From positions 1-64,000 of the forward strand of contig NZ_AECZ01000011.1 in NCBI RefSeq assembly GCF_000179555.1: a DNA stretch of 64,000 nt, in the 5' to 3' direction. Origin of the DNA: Solidesulfovibrio fructosivorans JJ]. GTDB taxonomy: Bacteria; Desulfobacterota; Desulfovibrionia; Desulfovibrionales; Desulfovibrionaceae. A model generated the notes under the pieces. That model had not been told where the DNA came from, did no database searches, and was given only the letters and a program-made list of their open reading frames with translations. Made by a program: the position numbers and the translations under genes. Numbering within the stretch: position 1 is the stretch's first letter; every line of letters starts with the position of its first letter. This document shows positions 1 through 9,501 of this stretch, one piece after another.

Positions 1-24
1 TTTTTAAAGGGTTTCCCCTCTCGC
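1..24. repeat. Family A palindrome, partial copy at window edge
   Basis: Only the right arm (6-24, ending CCCCTCTCGC) is inside the window. It matches the right arm of the seven other family A copies, and the following pyrimidine-rich tail is related to theirs. It lies just beyond the 3' end of the minus-strand cupin gene, so a terminator role is plausible. Confidence 0.7.
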
Positions 25-47
25 ACTTCCTTTCCCCAAAGTATTAT

Positions 48-398
48 TTAAAGTTCCGGCGCGGCAGGGGGCACGAGGCAGACGAAGACGAGCGGTTCGT
101 CGCCGGTATTTTGCATCTGGTGGACGGCGTTTGGCGGGATGTAGACCACCGAGCCGGGGCCGATGTCCTTTCGCACGCCGTCGCATTCCACCCAGCCCCG
201 GCCGGAATGCACGAACTGCTGGTGTTCCCAGGGATGGCTATGGGCCGGGATGACACCGCCCTTGGCCATCTCGATGACGCGCATGCAGAAATTGTCCGCG
301 CCGTCGGCCTTGCCGATGACCACCCGGCCCGTCACGCCGCGCATGGTGGCGGCGGTCAGTTCCCGGGCCGGGACCTCGTCGAATGTGATGCACTTCAT
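48..398 (-). CDS. Small single-domain cupin protein
   Basis: This is a 116-residue protein consisting of one conserved beta-barrel (cupin_2 type). The first metal-binding motif is visible as HSHPWEHQQF near residues 53-62, and the second (PPNAVHQMQN) near residues 88-97. Such stand-alone cupins bind a divalent metal, and their substrate cannot be inferred from sequence. No signal peptide is seen, so it should be cytosolic. The start is the ATG at 398, preceded by a purine-rich stretch. It is transcribed away from the lipoprotein gene at 614 and has no obvious operon partner. Confidence 0.85.
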   Translation of the reverse strand: MKCITFDEVPARELTAATMRGVTGRVVIGKADGADNFCMRVIEMAKGGVIPAHSHPWEHQQFVHSGRGWVECDGVRKDIGPGSVVYIPPNAVHQMQNTGDEPLVFVCLVPPAAPEL

Positions 399-613
399 GA
401 TGGTTCTCGCTCCCTTCCGTTACGACTTGCCCGCCCGGACAGCCTTGGAGCCTGTCGCGACGCGGGGTTGCCTTCGGGGTACACGCCGCGCCCCGAAACG
501 ACAAGCGGCTGCCCGTATGCAGGCCGGCCGCCGAAACATGTCCCCGGAGCTTTCCTTTCCGCAGGGCATTGGCTAGCATACGACAACGCTACTTCCCTGC
601 CCGGAGTTATCGC

Positions 614-1471
614 ATGCCCCGCATCAGACCAGCATTCGTCCTGCTCCTTATCCTGGCCCTGACCGCCTGCGCGCCCAAGCCCCAAACCCGGCACGATGCC
701 GGCAAGGGCAAGTCCACAGCCAAAGCAGCCGCGCCGGATTCTCCCTCCCAGCCGGGCCACCGGGTCGTCCTTGGCGAGCCGTTGCCGCCCGGTGCGCCCA
801 TAACGTCGGCCCCCGCGCCGCAACCGCCCGTTGCGGTTCCCCCTGCCGTCCAGACGCCGCCGCCGGCCCCTCTGGCCCAAGCTCCCCTAGCCCCCTCCCC
901 GGTCGCCCAGGCCCCGGTCCAGCAGGCGGCTTCAGCGCAGCAGCCGGCCGCGCCGGCGCCCGCCGCCACGCCCCAGGGCGTTCCCATGTTCGGCGAAGCG
1001 TCTCCCCAAACACCGGGGATGGCCGTGCCCACGGGTTTTGGCGGGCTGGCCTGGGGAGTCTCGGTGAAATCGAATCCCGGCCTGGCCGTTTATGAGGTGG
1101 ACAAGGGCGTGGACGTGGTCACCTGCATCTGGCCCCAGGGCCCCAAGGACATTGCCGGCGCGCCCATCCGCGACGCCTTTTACGAATTTTTCAAAGACCG
1201 CTTCTATCACGTGTGGATCGATTTCGACGGCATGGCCGCCTACAAGACGGCCCTGGCCGGCCTCACCAGGGACTTCGGCCCGCCGACCGCCGAGAAGCCG
1301 GACCAGTACTACCATTCCTGGACCATCGGCGACGTGAACATCTACTGCGTGTTCCACCCGGCCGAAAACGCGGGTGATGTGAGCTTTTTCTACCAGCCGC
1401 TCTACGAGCCCATGATGGCGGCCAAAAAGGCGGCCGCCGCCAAGCACACCCCGAGGAGCCGCAAGAAATGA
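614..1471 (+). CDS. Lipoprotein with proline/alanine-rich linker
   Basis: This is a 285-residue protein of unknown function. The start at 614 is chosen because it puts a lipoprotein signal (hydrophobic run, then LTAC lipobox) at the N-terminus; an upstream in-frame start would bury it. After the lipidated Cys comes a long low-complexity Pro/Ala/Gln linker (about residues 40-135). A compact C-terminal domain of about 140 residues follows, with conserved-looking aromatic patches (GLAWGVSV, FYEFFKDRFYHV, YYHSWTIGDVNIYCVF). The layout suggests a membrane-tethered periplasmic domain. Its stop overlaps the start of the M32 peptidase by 4 bp (ATGA), so the two are probably co-translated. Confidence 0.8.
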   Translation: MPRIRPAFVLLLILALTACAPKPQTRHDAGKGKSTAKAAAPDSPSQPGHRVVLGEPLPPGAPITSAPAPQPPVAVPPAVQTPPPAPLAQAPLAPSPVAQAPVQQAASAQQPAAPAPAATPQGVPMFGEASPQTPGMAVPTGFGGLAWGVSVKSNPGLAVYEVDKGVDVVTCIWPQGPKDIAGAPIRDAFYEFFKDRFYHVWIDFDGMAAYKTALAGLTRDFGPPTAEKPDQYYHSWTIGDVNIYCVFHPAENAGDVSFFYQPLYEPMMAAKKAAAAKHTPRSRKK

Positions 1472-2976
1472 CCGCGCGCGACGCCTACGACCGTCTGGTC
1501 GCCCATGGCCGGGCCAGCGCCGACATCGGCGCGGCGCTAAGCCTTCTGTCCTGGGACCAGCAGGTGATGCTGCCCGCCGCCGCCCATGCCGGCCGGGCCG
1601 CCCAGATCGGGGAGATGACCGCCATCCTGCACCGCCGGGCCACAGACCCGGCCATGGGCGAGTGGCTGGCGGCCTGCGAAGGATCGGAACTGACCGTCGA
1701 TCCGGCAAGCCCCGAGGCGGCCAACATCCGCGAATGGCGGCGTGATTACGATCTGGCCGTAAAAATCCCCCAGGATCTGGCCGTGGCCTTGGCCCGGGCG
1801 GCAAGCGCCGGTCAGCGGACCTGGGAACTGGCCAGAAAAGACAACGATTTCAAAGCATTTTCCCCGAAACTTAAAGAGCTGCTCGAACTTTCGAGAGCAA
1901 AAGCCGAAGCCCTGGGCTACGCCGGCGAAGCCTACGACGCCCTGCTCGACGGTTTCGAACCGGGCGAGACCACGGCCGGCATCACGCCGGTTTTGGCCGA
2001 ATTGCGCGACGCGACCAGGACCATCATGGATGCGGTGGCGGGCGCGCCGGCTCCAGCCCCCCTGCCAGGAGGCCCGTACCCCCTCGCGGACCAGCAAGCG
2101 TTGCTGGCCGAGGTCACCCGGCGCATCGGCTTGCCGCCCGAAGCCTCGCGCCTGGACGTCTCGGCCCACCCCTTTTCGACCATGATCGGCCCGGGCGATG
2201 TCCGCATCACCGTGCGCTACGACACAAGCGACTGCACCAAGGCGCTCTTCGGGGCCGTGCACGAGGCCGGGCATTCGCTCTACAGCCTCGGCCACGACAC
2301 CGGCGACGCCCGCCACGGCACCCCCATGGGCGAACACGTTTCCCTGGGCGTGCATGAGTCCCAGTCCCGGCTTTGGGAAAATCAGGTGGCCCGGTCGCTG
2401 CCCTTCTGGGAACATTTCCTGCCGCTGGCCGCATCGCTTTTCCCGCAACTGGCCGGGCTTTCGCCCGAAGCCGCGTTCAAGGCCGTCGGTGCGGCCGCGC
2501 CGGGGCTCATCCGCGTGGACGCCGACGAAACGACTTACAACCTGCATATCGTACTGCGATTCGAGCTGGAGCTGGCCCTTGTGCGCGGCGATCTGGCCGT
2601 GGCCGACCTGCCAGAGGCCTGGAACGCAAAATCCGAGGAGATTTTGGGCCTGACGCCGCCGGACGACGCTTCCGGCTGTCTGCAGGACGTGCACTGGGCC
2701 ACCGGGGCCTTCGGCTATTTCCCCACCTACAGCCTGGGCAACATCTACGCCGCCTGCCTGTTCGAGGCGGCGGGCAAGGCCATCCCGGACCTGTCCGAGC
2801 GCATGGCGGCCGGGGATTTCGGGACGCTGCTCACTTGGCTGCGCACGAACATCCACGAGAAGGGACGACTTTTTCGCCCGCGCGATTTGATCGCCGCGGC
2901 CACGGGGCAGGCCCCGACGGCCGGGCCGCTCATCCGGCATTTGCGGGCCAAGGCGGCGGCCATTTACGGCGTGTGA
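1468..2976 (+). CDS. M32 family metallocarboxypeptidase (Taq carboxypeptidase type)
   Basis: This 502-residue protein matches the usual length of the M32 family, cytosolic zinc or cobalt carboxypeptidases that remove C-terminal residues from peptides. The HEXXH zinc site is HEAGH at residues 265-269, followed by the family motif HESQSRLWEN about 30 residues later, which carries the third ligand Glu. The C-terminal GYFPTYSLGNIYA segment is also typical. The start overlaps the upstream lipoprotein stop (ATGA). The 3' end overlaps the convergent metallo-hydrolase gene by 13 bp. Confidence 0.95.
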   Translation: MTARDAYDRLVAHGRASADIGAALSLLSWDQQVMLPAAAHAGRAAQIGEMTAILHRRATDPAMGEWLAACEGSELTVDPASPEAANIREWRRDYDLAVKIPQDLAVALARAASAGQRTWELARKDNDFKAFSPKLKELLELSRAKAEALGYAGEAYDALLDGFEPGETTAGITPVLAELRDATRTIMDAVAGAPAPAPLPGGPYPLADQQALLAEVTRRIGLPPEASRLDVSAHPFSTMIGPGDVRITVRYDTSDCTKALFGAVHEAGHSLYSLGHDTGDARHGTPMGEHVSLGVHESQSRLWENQVARSLPFWEHFLPLAASLFPQLAGLSPEAAFKAVGAAAPGLIRVDADETTYNLHIVLRFELELALVRGDLAVADLPEAWNAKSEEILGLTPPDDASGCLQDVHWATGAFGYFPTYSLGNIYAACLFEAAGKAIPDLSERMAAGDFGTLLTWLRTNIHEKGRLFRPRDLIAAATGQAPTAGPLIRHLRAKAAAIYGV

Positions 2977-3596
2977 GCGCCTTTGGGCGCGAAAAAGGGA
3001 TTGCGGGTCTTTTCCCGACCCACCGTGGTCGACGGGCCATGGCCCGGAAAAATCTCCACAGCCTCGGGGAGGGTCAGGAGCCTGTCCCGGATGGAAGCCA
3101 GAAGCAGCGCTCCGTCGCCGTAGGCCGTATCGGTGCGCCCCACGCTGCCGGCAAAAAGCGTATCCCCGGTGAAGGCGACCAGGGAATGCGGGAAGAAATA
3201 GGCCATATGGCCCGGCGTATGCCCGGGCACGGGCAAAACCAGGCAGGGCTCGCCGAGAAAAAGATGGCGTCCCGGGGCAATGTCTTCAAAAGAAAAGGAA
3301 GGGCTCACCAGCCGGCCGCCCGGCGAAAGGATGCCGTCCCTGGCCAAGAAAGAGTCGGCGGAGGAAGCGTACACCGGCGCGCCCGTCTCCCGGACGAGTC
3401 TGGCCACCCCGAGCACATGGTCGTGATGCAGATGCGTAAGCAGCACGGCGACAAGCGTCAGCTTGCGCCTGCCGATCTCCTCCAGCACCAGCCCAGGCCG
3501 GCCGCCGCAGTCGACGACAACCGCCCGGCCGTCCTCTTTCCAGAGCAGGTGGGCGTTGACCTCGAGCGGGTCCATGCGAAACGTCCGTATAAACAT
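2964..3596 (-). CDS. Metallo-beta-lactamase fold hydrolase (glyoxalase II-like)
   Basis: This is a 210-residue MBL-fold protein. The metal-binding motif HLHHDH is clear, followed by later His/Asp ligands in PGHTPGHMAYF, FTGDTLFAGSVGRTD and FPGHGPST. This order is typical of the small 'MBL-fold metallo-hydrolase' (GloB2/YcbL-like) group. Known members hydrolyse glutathione thioesters or similar small thioesters, and the substrate here is not determinable. I chose the ATG at 3596 rather than 3638 because the protein then starts directly with the first beta strand (MFIRTFRMDPLEVN). It is divergent from the gene at 3680. Confidence 0.88.
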   Translation of the reverse strand: MFIRTFRMDPLEVNAHLLWKEDGRAVVVDCGGRPGLVLEEIGRRKLTLVAVLLTHLHHDHVLGVARLVRETGAPVYASSADSFLARDGILSPGGRLVSPSFSFEDIAPGRHLFLGEPCLVLPVPGHTPGHMAYFFPHSLVAFTGDTLFAGSVGRTDTAYGDGALLLASIRDRLLTLPEAVEIFPGHGPSTTVGREKTRNPFFAPKGAHTP

Positions 3597-3679
3597 GCGG
3601 TCGCGGAAATTCCGTCCTCCCGGCAGTTCCGCTTGCAATCCCCTTGCCGAACGGTCATGCCGACTTCAGAGGGCCAGCA

Positions 3680-4852
3680 ATGATCCTTTTTCGCGGCAAT
3701 TGCCAGATGCAGTTTTGCGCCGAGGCGGCAACGGCCGCCGGCCTGCCGGCAGGCTTTGCCTCCCTGGCCTCGCCCGTGACCCTGGCGCGCTCGCCGGGGT
3801 TCGTACCGCCGCTTCTGGCGAAGATGATCGCCGCCGCAGGGGTCGGAGAATACCTGCACACCCGGGAGCTTGCCGACCAGTTCCTGCCGCCGCCTGAGAG
3901 TCCCCGTCCCGACGTCCTGGTGGTCAATCTCTTCCACGAAAACACGCCCCTTTTCCTGCATGAGCGTGAAGGCCACGCCTTTTACATCGATCCGCGGGCG
4001 CTTGACGCCGCGCCGGCCTTCGGCCGCTTCATCAAGCGTCATTACCGCGCCATCGCGCCCAATCCCGCCACCTACCTCGACCGGCTGGCGAACATGCTGC
4101 TCGCCTGGCGTGAAGCCTTGCCCGACATTCCCCTTATCGTATGCGGCCGCATGTCCCATTTCCCGGGCCTCGGCCCCTCGCCCCACTCCTATCTGCAAGG
4201 CTGGGGCGAGGCCTGCTTCGACGCGGGCCGGGAATTCGCGGCCTGGGCGGCCGATCTTCCAGGCGTCCGTTACCTCGACGCCGACCGGATCATGGCCGGG
4301 GTGATGGCCCGTAGCGGCACGCCTGTGGAGGCGCACTTCCCGTTTTTACGCGTTCGACCAGCCGACGACGGGGCGCTGGCCATAAGCCGCGACCTTGAGC
4401 ATGCCGGCGGGCTGTGGCCGGCGATTGTCGCCAAGGTCGAAGAGGCGCTGGAGACGGGACAAGTGGCCTACGCCCCGGACGAGGCCGTGCCCGCGTCCTG
4501 GGACAAACCCTTTGCGCCCGAACGCCTGGACGAAGCGGCCATGCTCCCCCTGCTCATAAGCGGCTCCAACTACAAGGCGGCCCGGGCGGTGGGCCAGTTC
4601 TTCTTCCGGCCCGAGACCGACTTCACCGAGCTTTTGGTCACGGCGGCACCGTACATGCCGGTATGCCACAACCTGCTGTCCATGGTGCGGGCCTACGGCC
4701 GGTGGCGTAAAAATCCGGTCCTGGCCGGCTGGTGCGAGGCCCATGCCCGCACGGCCGCGACTTTCACGGCCAACGGCGAGGCCTACCGCGAAGAGTACCT
4801 GGGAAAAATCGAGGACCTGGCCCGGATGCTTCTTGCCCCCGGGACTGTTTGA
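3680..4852 (+). CDS. Protein with N-terminal GNCQ motif (WcbI/SGNH-like), unknown function
   Basis: This is a 390-residue protein. It begins MILFRGNCQMQF, the Gly-Asn-Cys-Gln signature at the first strand of WcbI-type polysaccharide-biosynthesis proteins, which resemble SGNH hydrolases. Further along are a hydrophobic strand with an Asn (DVLVVNLFHEN), CGRMSHFPG and an acidic catalytic-like patch (RYLDADRIMAG). The C-terminal about 130 residues look like a separate helical region. A role in capsule or glycan modification is inference only. The start at 3680 is chosen for its GAGGG site and because the GNCQ strand then follows immediately. Confidence 0.7.
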   Translation: MILFRGNCQMQFCAEAATAAGLPAGFASLASPVTLARSPGFVPPLLAKMIAAAGVGEYLHTRELADQFLPPPESPRPDVLVVNLFHENTPLFLHEREGHAFYIDPRALDAAPAFGRFIKRHYRAIAPNPATYLDRLANMLLAWREALPDIPLIVCGRMSHFPGLGPSPHSYLQGWGEACFDAGREFAAWAADLPGVRYLDADRIMAGVMARSGTPVEAHFPFLRVRPADDGALAISRDLEHAGGLWPAIVAKVEEALETGQVAYAPDEAVPASWDKPFAPERLDEAAMLPLLISGSNYKAARAVGQFFFRPETDFTELLVTAAPYMPVCHNLLSMVRAYGRWRKNPVLAGWCEAHARTAATFTANGEAYREEYLGKIEDLARMLLAPGTV

Positions 4853-4857
4853 GATTA

Positions 4858-4874
4858 TCAAACGCCTCGTTTGA
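4858..4874 (+). other. Small hairpin after the GNCQ gene
   Basis: This is a perfect 7-bp inverted repeat (TCAAACG, loop CCT, CGTTTGA) starting six bases after the stop codon at 4852. It lacks a clear T-run, so it is at best a weak terminator or an mRNA 3' end stabiliser. Confidence 0.4.
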
Positions 4875-5093
4875 CAATTTCAAACCGACCTTGGACGCGG
4901 CCCGGAATGGTCCGCCCTATTCTGCGCGGGCGTATCTCGCCCTGATTCAAACCCCAAGTCCTGTCGGCCTGTTATTGCCGCGCCCGCTTTTCACGCGGGG
5001 TTTGTGGCATGGTTCGTGCTGCCTGTGGAAAACGCTTGGGGAAGGGCTTTCACTCGCGGGAGTTGTATGATTTTTTTAAACGGGGAGGCGTCA

Positions 5094-6194
5094 ATGCGAC
5101 GCATCATGTTCTTGCTCATCGTCCTGTGCCTGATCGGGCCGAAAACGGCGTTTCCAGCCAAACATCATTCTTCCGGCAAATTGGCGGTCAAAGCCGCCCT
5201 GGTCGCCGACTACGGAACGGGGAAAATTTTCTACAGCCAGGACCCCGACCGGCGCATCGCTCCCGCCTCCGTGACCAAGGTCATGACCATGTACCTGGTT
5301 TTCGACATGGTGGCATCCGGCCAGGCCAGCTTCAGCGACAAGGTCAAGGTCAGCCGCCGCGCCGACGCCACGGGCGGTTCCACCATGAACCTGCGGGCCG
5401 GGGAAACCGTCACCCTCGACGAACTCATGCGCGGCATGGCCGTGGCCTCGGGCAACGACGCCGCCGTGGCCGTGGCCGAACATTTCGGTGGCGTGCCCGC
5501 CTGGGTCAAACGGATGAACGCCAAGGCCCGGCAGCTCGGCATGACCCGCACCACCTTCAAGACCCCCAACGGGCTGCCCGCTCCTGGACAGCTGACCACC
5601 GCCCGGGACCTCATGAAGCTGGCCGTCAGCTACCTGCGCCATTATCCCCAGGCCCTGCGCTACCACTCCACCACGACCATCAACCACTGCGGCGCGGTGC
5701 ACGCCAACACCAACCGTCTGCTCGGCGTGTGCGAAGGCATGGACGGCATCAAGACCGGTTTCGTCAACGCCAGCGGCTTCAACATCATCGCCACGGCCAA
5801 GCGCGGCAAGACACGCATCATCGCCGTGGTCCTCGGCGGGCGTTCGAGCCAGGTCCGCAATCGCGAAACCGAACGCATCCTCGACGCCTCCTTCGAGGGC
5901 TCGGTGGACAGCATGCTGGCCAAGGCCGACGTTGCCCCGGCCAAGTCTTCGGTCAAAAGGGCCAAGTCGCACCATCGCGGCAAGAAAATCCGCGTGGCCG
6001 ACTCCGGCCGGCATGAGAAAATCAGCGCCAAGCGCGGCGCGTCGGCGCGCATCGACGGCCACAAGGCCAGCGTCAAATCCAGCCGCCACAAGGCCGCCAA
6101 GGTCAAAAAGGCCCCCTCGAAAAAGAGAACGCACACCGCGTCCCGGTCCAAGAGCAAGCACAAAAAGAAAGCCGGCGCGTCGAGCCGCAAGTAA
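5094..6194 (+). CDS. D-alanyl-D-alanine carboxypeptidase (PBP5/6 family, S11)
   Basis: This is a 366-residue exported serine peptidase that trims the terminal D-Ala from peptidoglycan stem peptides. All three penicillin-binding motifs are present: SVTK at residues 59-62 (nucleophile Ser), SGN at 119-121 and KTG at 220-222. An N-terminal signal peptide (MRRIMFLLIVLCLIG) supports the start at 5094, which has GGGGAGG upstream. The usual PBP5 beta-sandwich and amphipathic anchor are missing. In their place is a very basic Lys/Arg/Ser/His tail of about 90 residues (from about 277), possibly contacting anionic wall polymers or DNA. No operon partner is obvious, although a deacetylase follows in the same direction. 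Confidence 0.93.
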   Translation: MRRIMFLLIVLCLIGPKTAFPAKHHSSGKLAVKAALVADYGTGKIFYSQDPDRRIAPASVTKVMTMYLVFDMVASGQASFSDKVKVSRRADATGGSTMNLRAGETVTLDELMRGMAVASGNDAAVAVAEHFGGVPAWVKRMNAKARQLGMTRTTFKTPNGLPAPGQLTTARDLMKLAVSYLRHYPQALRYHSTTTINHCGAVHANTNRLLGVCEGMDGIKTGFVNASGFNIIATAKRGKTRIIAVVLGGRSSQVRNRETERILDASFEGSVDSMLAKADVAPAKSSVKRAKSHHRGKKIRVADSGRHEKISAKRGASARIDGHKASVKSSRHKAAKVKKAPSKKRTHTASRSKSKHKKKAGASSRK

Positions 6195-6393
6195 ATCTCC
6201 CGGCCTCCCGTTTCCGCGGTCGTTTTCCACACCCCAAGGATCGCGCGGACCGTTTCCCTTCTCTCCCCGACGGGAAACGGCCCGCGCCCCGGCCGCATCC
6301 TTCCTCGGAAAAGGCCTACCCGCGCCTGCCGCCGCCTTGCCACCGTCCCGCACCGATGCCATGGTGCCCCATCCCGCTTACCGGAGGCCTCCC

Positions 6394-7443
6394 ATGCGTT
6401 TCGCCCGCATTCTTGCGCTCACCTTCTGCTTGCCGTTCCTCGCCGGGGTCGTCACGGCCCGGGCCGCGGGTTCCGCCGCCGTCTTCACCGCCCTGTGGTC
6501 CCCGGACGTCCTGGCCGCCGGGCCGGGAGAACGCAAATCGGGCCGGCTCGGGCCGCCCGACCGCTCCCCACCAGAGGCCACCACGTTTCCGGCCCTCCCG
6601 CCGCTGCCCGAGGCCCTGGCCGGCTCCATCCGCAGGGTGAACACCCATGGCGAGAAGCTCGTCGCCCTGACCTTCGACCTGTGCGAACTGGCCGACCAGA
6701 AATCCGGCTATGACGGCGCGGTGGTGGACGCGCTTCGCGCCGCCGGGGCGAAAGCCACCTTTTTCGCCGGCGGCAAGTGGATGCGTTCCCACCCGACGCG
6801 GGCCATGCAGCTCATAAGCGATCCGCTCTTCGAGATCGGCAGCCACGCCTGGACCCACGGCAATTTCGGCCAGCTCGACACGGCCGAAATGCGCCGGCAA
6901 ATCGCCTGGACCCAGGCCGAGTATGCGCTGTTGCGGGAAAAAATCGCGCTGATGGCCCGGGAAAAGGGTATTTCCGAGGCGGCAATCGCCACGATTCCGG
7001 CCGCGCCGACGCTGCTGCGTTTCCCCTACGGCCGCTGCCGACCCGATGCTCTGTCCCTGGTCGCGTCCATGGGACTTGCCGCCATACAATGGAGCCTGAC
7101 CACCGGCGACCCGGATCCGCACTCCACACCGGAGCGCATCGTCAAGATCGTCCTCGCCCGGGTGCGCCCCGGCGACATCCTTATCGGCCACGCCAACGGC
7201 AACGGCCACGGCACCGGGGAGGCCCTGCCGCGCCTTTTGGTGGAACTGCGAAAACGCGGCTATCGCTTCGTCACGGTCAGCGAACTGCTCGCCGCCGGAC
7301 GGCCGCTCATCGCCTCGGACTGCTACGACTTCCATCCCGGCGATACGGCGCAATACGACCGCATCTTCGGCGACGGCACCATCCATCCGCGCCATAAAAA
7401 AGGGCCGCGACCGCAGCCGCGACCCGAACATCCCGGACAGTAA
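6394..7443 (+). CDS. Exported polysaccharide deacetylase (NodB-like), variant first motif
   Basis: This is a 349-residue protein with a signal peptide, which makes 6394 (GGAGG upstream) the likely start even though the frame stays open further upstream. The NodB domain occupies about residues 85-310. Motif 1 reads TFDLCE instead of the classical TFDDG, while motif 2 SHAWTHGNF, motif 3 RFPYGRCRPD and the late His motif (LIGHANGNGHGT) are present. Family members remove N- or O-acetyl groups from cell-wall glycans or chitin-like sugars. It sits downstream of the D-Ala-D-Ala carboxypeptidase, fitting an envelope role. Confidence 0.87.
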   Translation: MRFARILALTFCLPFLAGVVTARAAGSAAVFTALWSPDVLAAGPGERKSGRLGPPDRSPPEATTFPALPPLPEALAGSIRRVNTHGEKLVALTFDLCELADQKSGYDGAVVDALRAAGAKATFFAGGKWMRSHPTRAMQLISDPLFEIGSHAWTHGNFGQLDTAEMRRQIAWTQAEYALLREKIALMAREKGISEAAIATIPAAPTLLRFPYGRCRPDALSLVASMGLAAIQWSLTTGDPDPHSTPERIVKIVLARVRPGDILIGHANGNGHGTGEALPRLLVELRKRGYRFVTVSELLAAGRPLIASDCYDFHPGDTAQYDRIFGDGTIHPRHKKGPRPQPRPEHPGQ

Positions 7444-7455
7444 AGAGCAACGCGC

Positions 7456-7929
7456 CTACTTTTTGGACTCTTCCTTTTTCTGGTCGGCCGCTTCACGCCG
7501 ATAGTGCGTGATGGAGGCCACCTTGGACTCCTTGGTCCCCTCGACGTAGGTGATGATCATGGTGTTTTTGCCGGTCAGCTTGCCGATGTAGACGCCGTCG
7601 TCGTCGGCCATGTAGAGCTTCGCGGCCCCGTCGATAACGCCGACCACGGTTTCCTTGGCCCTGGCCGAAGCCTTGGTGCCGTAAAAAGCCCGACCCTCCT
7701 GCTTGTCGATGGTGAGGGTCCAGTCGGCATGCAGAAACTGCGGCGAATGCACGGCGTCGGCATGGCCGAGCTTGCCCATGGCCACGGTGTCGGACGTGCC
7801 CTTCCACACGCCGGTGACATCGGGCACGGCTTTTTCCTTTTTCTCCTTGTGCTCCTTGGCCAGGGCCGGGAGAGCGGTGAGGACAAGACCGAGCATAACC
7901 AGAATCGCCAGGATGCGGACACGGAACAT
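7456..7929 (-). CDS. Small secreted protein of unknown function
   Basis: This is a 157-residue protein. The ATG at 7929 is chosen because it has a strong GGAGGTCACCC site and immediately gives a signal peptide (FRVRILAILVMLGLVL, cleavage near ALA-KEH). The mature part starts with a Lys/Glu-rich stretch, then a predicted beta-rich domain (VTGVWKGTSDTVAMG, ADWTLTIDKQEGRAFYG, GKNTMIITYVEG) that resembles lipocalin-like extracellular sheets. It ends in a charged Lys/Glu tail. No catalytic motif is seen. It converges on the deacetylase with only 12 bp between them. Confidence 0.72.
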   Translation of the reverse strand: MFRVRILAILVMLGLVLTALPALAKEHKEKKEKAVPDVTGVWKGTSDTVAMGKLGHADAVHSPQFLHADWTLTIDKQEGRAFYGTKASARAKETVVGVIDGAAKLYMADDDGVYIGKLTGKNTMIITYVEGTKESKVASITHYRREAADQKKEESKK

Positions 7930-8048
7930 GGGTGACCTCCAGGGATTGGGATGCCGGCCGCACGTGGCGCGACGCCGGCGGTTGCGATAGGATGCATGAT
8001 CGCCGAAGATATGAACCGCTTTTCGATTTTTAAGCAAAAGGATTGCCC

Positions 8049-9488
8049 ATGACAACCGAGACTGCCCCGATTCTCGTGGCCAGGGGAAAAAAGGACGCCC
8101 TGCTTTCGCCGGCCATGGCCAACCGCCACGGACTGGTGGCCGGAGCCACCGGCACGGGCAAGACCGTGAGCCTGCGGGTCCTGGCCGAAGCGTTTTCCGA
8201 GCGCGGGGTGCCGGTCTTTCTGGCCGACGTCAAAGGCGACCTTTCGGGCATGGCCGTGCCCGGGGGCGAAAACCCAAAGATTGCCGCCCGGGCCGAAAAG
8301 CTCGGCCTGACCGACCCGCCGGCCGGCTATCCGGTCGTTTTCTGGGACGTGTTCGGCCAGAGCGGGCATCCGCTGCGGACCACGATTTCAGAGATGGGGC
8401 CGCTGCTTTTATCGCGACTGCTTGGGCTCAATGAAACCCAGTCCGGGGTCATGGAGATCATCTTCCGCGCGGCCGACGATTCCGGGCTGCTGCTGCTCGA
8501 TCTCAAGGACCTGCGCACCATGGCCACGTACGTGGGTGAAAACGCGGCCGGGCTGCGCACCCGTTACGGCAACGTGTCCACGGCCAGCGTCGGGGCCATC
8601 CAGCGGGCCCTGCTCGCCCTGGAAGGGCAAGGCGGCGACACGTTCTTCGGCGAACCGGCCCTGGACCTCGACGACCTGCTCCAGACCGACGCATCGGGCC
8701 GGGGCGTGGTCAACATCCTCAATGCCCAGAGCCTGCTCGCCGCGCCCAAGGTCTACGCCACCATGCTCCTGTGGCTGCTTTCGGAACTCTTCGAGCGCCT
8801 GCCCGAGGTCGGCGACCCGGCAAAGCCCAAGCTGGTCTTTTTCTTCGACGAGGCCCACCTGCTCTTCGACGACGCGCCCAAGGCCCTGGTCGAAAAAATC
8901 GAACTCACGGTGCGGCTCATCCGCTCCAAGGGCGTCGGGGTCTACTTCGTCACCCAGTCGCCCCTGGATCTGCCGGACACGGTGCTGGCCCAGCTCGGCA
9001 ACCGGGTGCAGCACGCGCTGCGGGCCTTCACCCCACGCGAGAAAAAAGCCGTGGACGCGGCGGCCGACACCTTCCGCCAAAATCCCGCCTTCGACGCGGC
9101 TAAGGCCATCACCGAACTCGGCGTGGGCGAAGCGCTGGTGTCCTTTCTCGATGGAAAGGGGCAGCCGGAAATGGTGGAACGGGCGCTGATCGTGCCGCCG
9201 CGAAGCCGCCTTGCTCCCCTTGCCGACGCCGAACGCCAGGGAATCGTGCGGGGCTCGACGCTCTACGGACATTACGAACAAATGGTGGACCGGGAATCCG
9301 CCTTCGAAATGCTCCAGGCCAGGGCGCAGCGCCGCGAGGAAGAAACCAAGCCCTCCCGGACCCAGGCCTCGCCGGTGGAAAAACTCATCGGCTCCATGGC
9401 CCAAAGCGCCGTGCGCTCCATCGGCAGCCAGATCGGCCGCCAAATCGCCCGAGGCATCCTCGGCGCGTTATTTGGGGGGAAGAGGTAG
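8049..9488 (+). CDS. HerA-like/DUF853 (YjgR-type) ATPase
   Basis: This 479-residue protein belongs to the DUF853 branch of the HerA/FtsK ATPase superfamily. Walker A is [10 protein letters not shown] near residues 36-45, and Walker B is [12 protein letters not shown] near residue 260. The later [30 protein letters not shown] stretch carries the sensor and Arg-finger region typical of the family. The C-terminal FGGKR end and short Gly-rich helix also match. The cellular role of YjgR-type proteins is not established; a nucleic-acid translocase is the family-based guess. The ATG at 8049 follows AAAAGGA and is preferred over the TTG two codons upstream. Confidence 0.88.
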   Translation: MTTETAPILVARGKKDALLSPAMANRHGLVAGATGTGKTVSLRVLAEAFSERGVPVFLADVKGDLSGMAVPGGENPKIAARAEKLGLTDPPAGYPVVFWDVFGQSGHPLRTTISEMGPLLLSRLLGLNETQSGVMEIIFRAADDSGLLLLDLKDLRTMATYVGENAAGLRTRYGNVSTASVGAIQRALLALEGQGGDTFFGEPALDLDDLLQTDASGRGVVNILNAQSLLAAPKVYATMLLWLLSELFERLPEVGDPAKPKLVFFFDEAHLLFDDAPKALVEKIELTVRLIRSKGVGVYFVTQSPLDLPDTVLAQLGNRVQHALRAFTPREKKAVDAAADTFRQNPAFDAAKAITELGVGEALVSFLDGKGQPEMVERALIVPPRSRLAPLADAERQGIVRGSTLYGHYEQMVDRESAFEMLQARAQRREEETKPSRTQASPVEKLIGSMAQSAVRSIGSQIGRQIARGILGALFGGKR

Positions 9489-9501
9489 AAGGAGGGAATA
9501 T

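Noticed and set aside
5932-6393. An N-terminal extension of the deacetylase into the D-Ala carboxypeptidase gene
   Set aside because: A signal peptide begins at 6394 with GGAGG upstream; the extension is out-of-frame shadow of the previous gene's basic tail.
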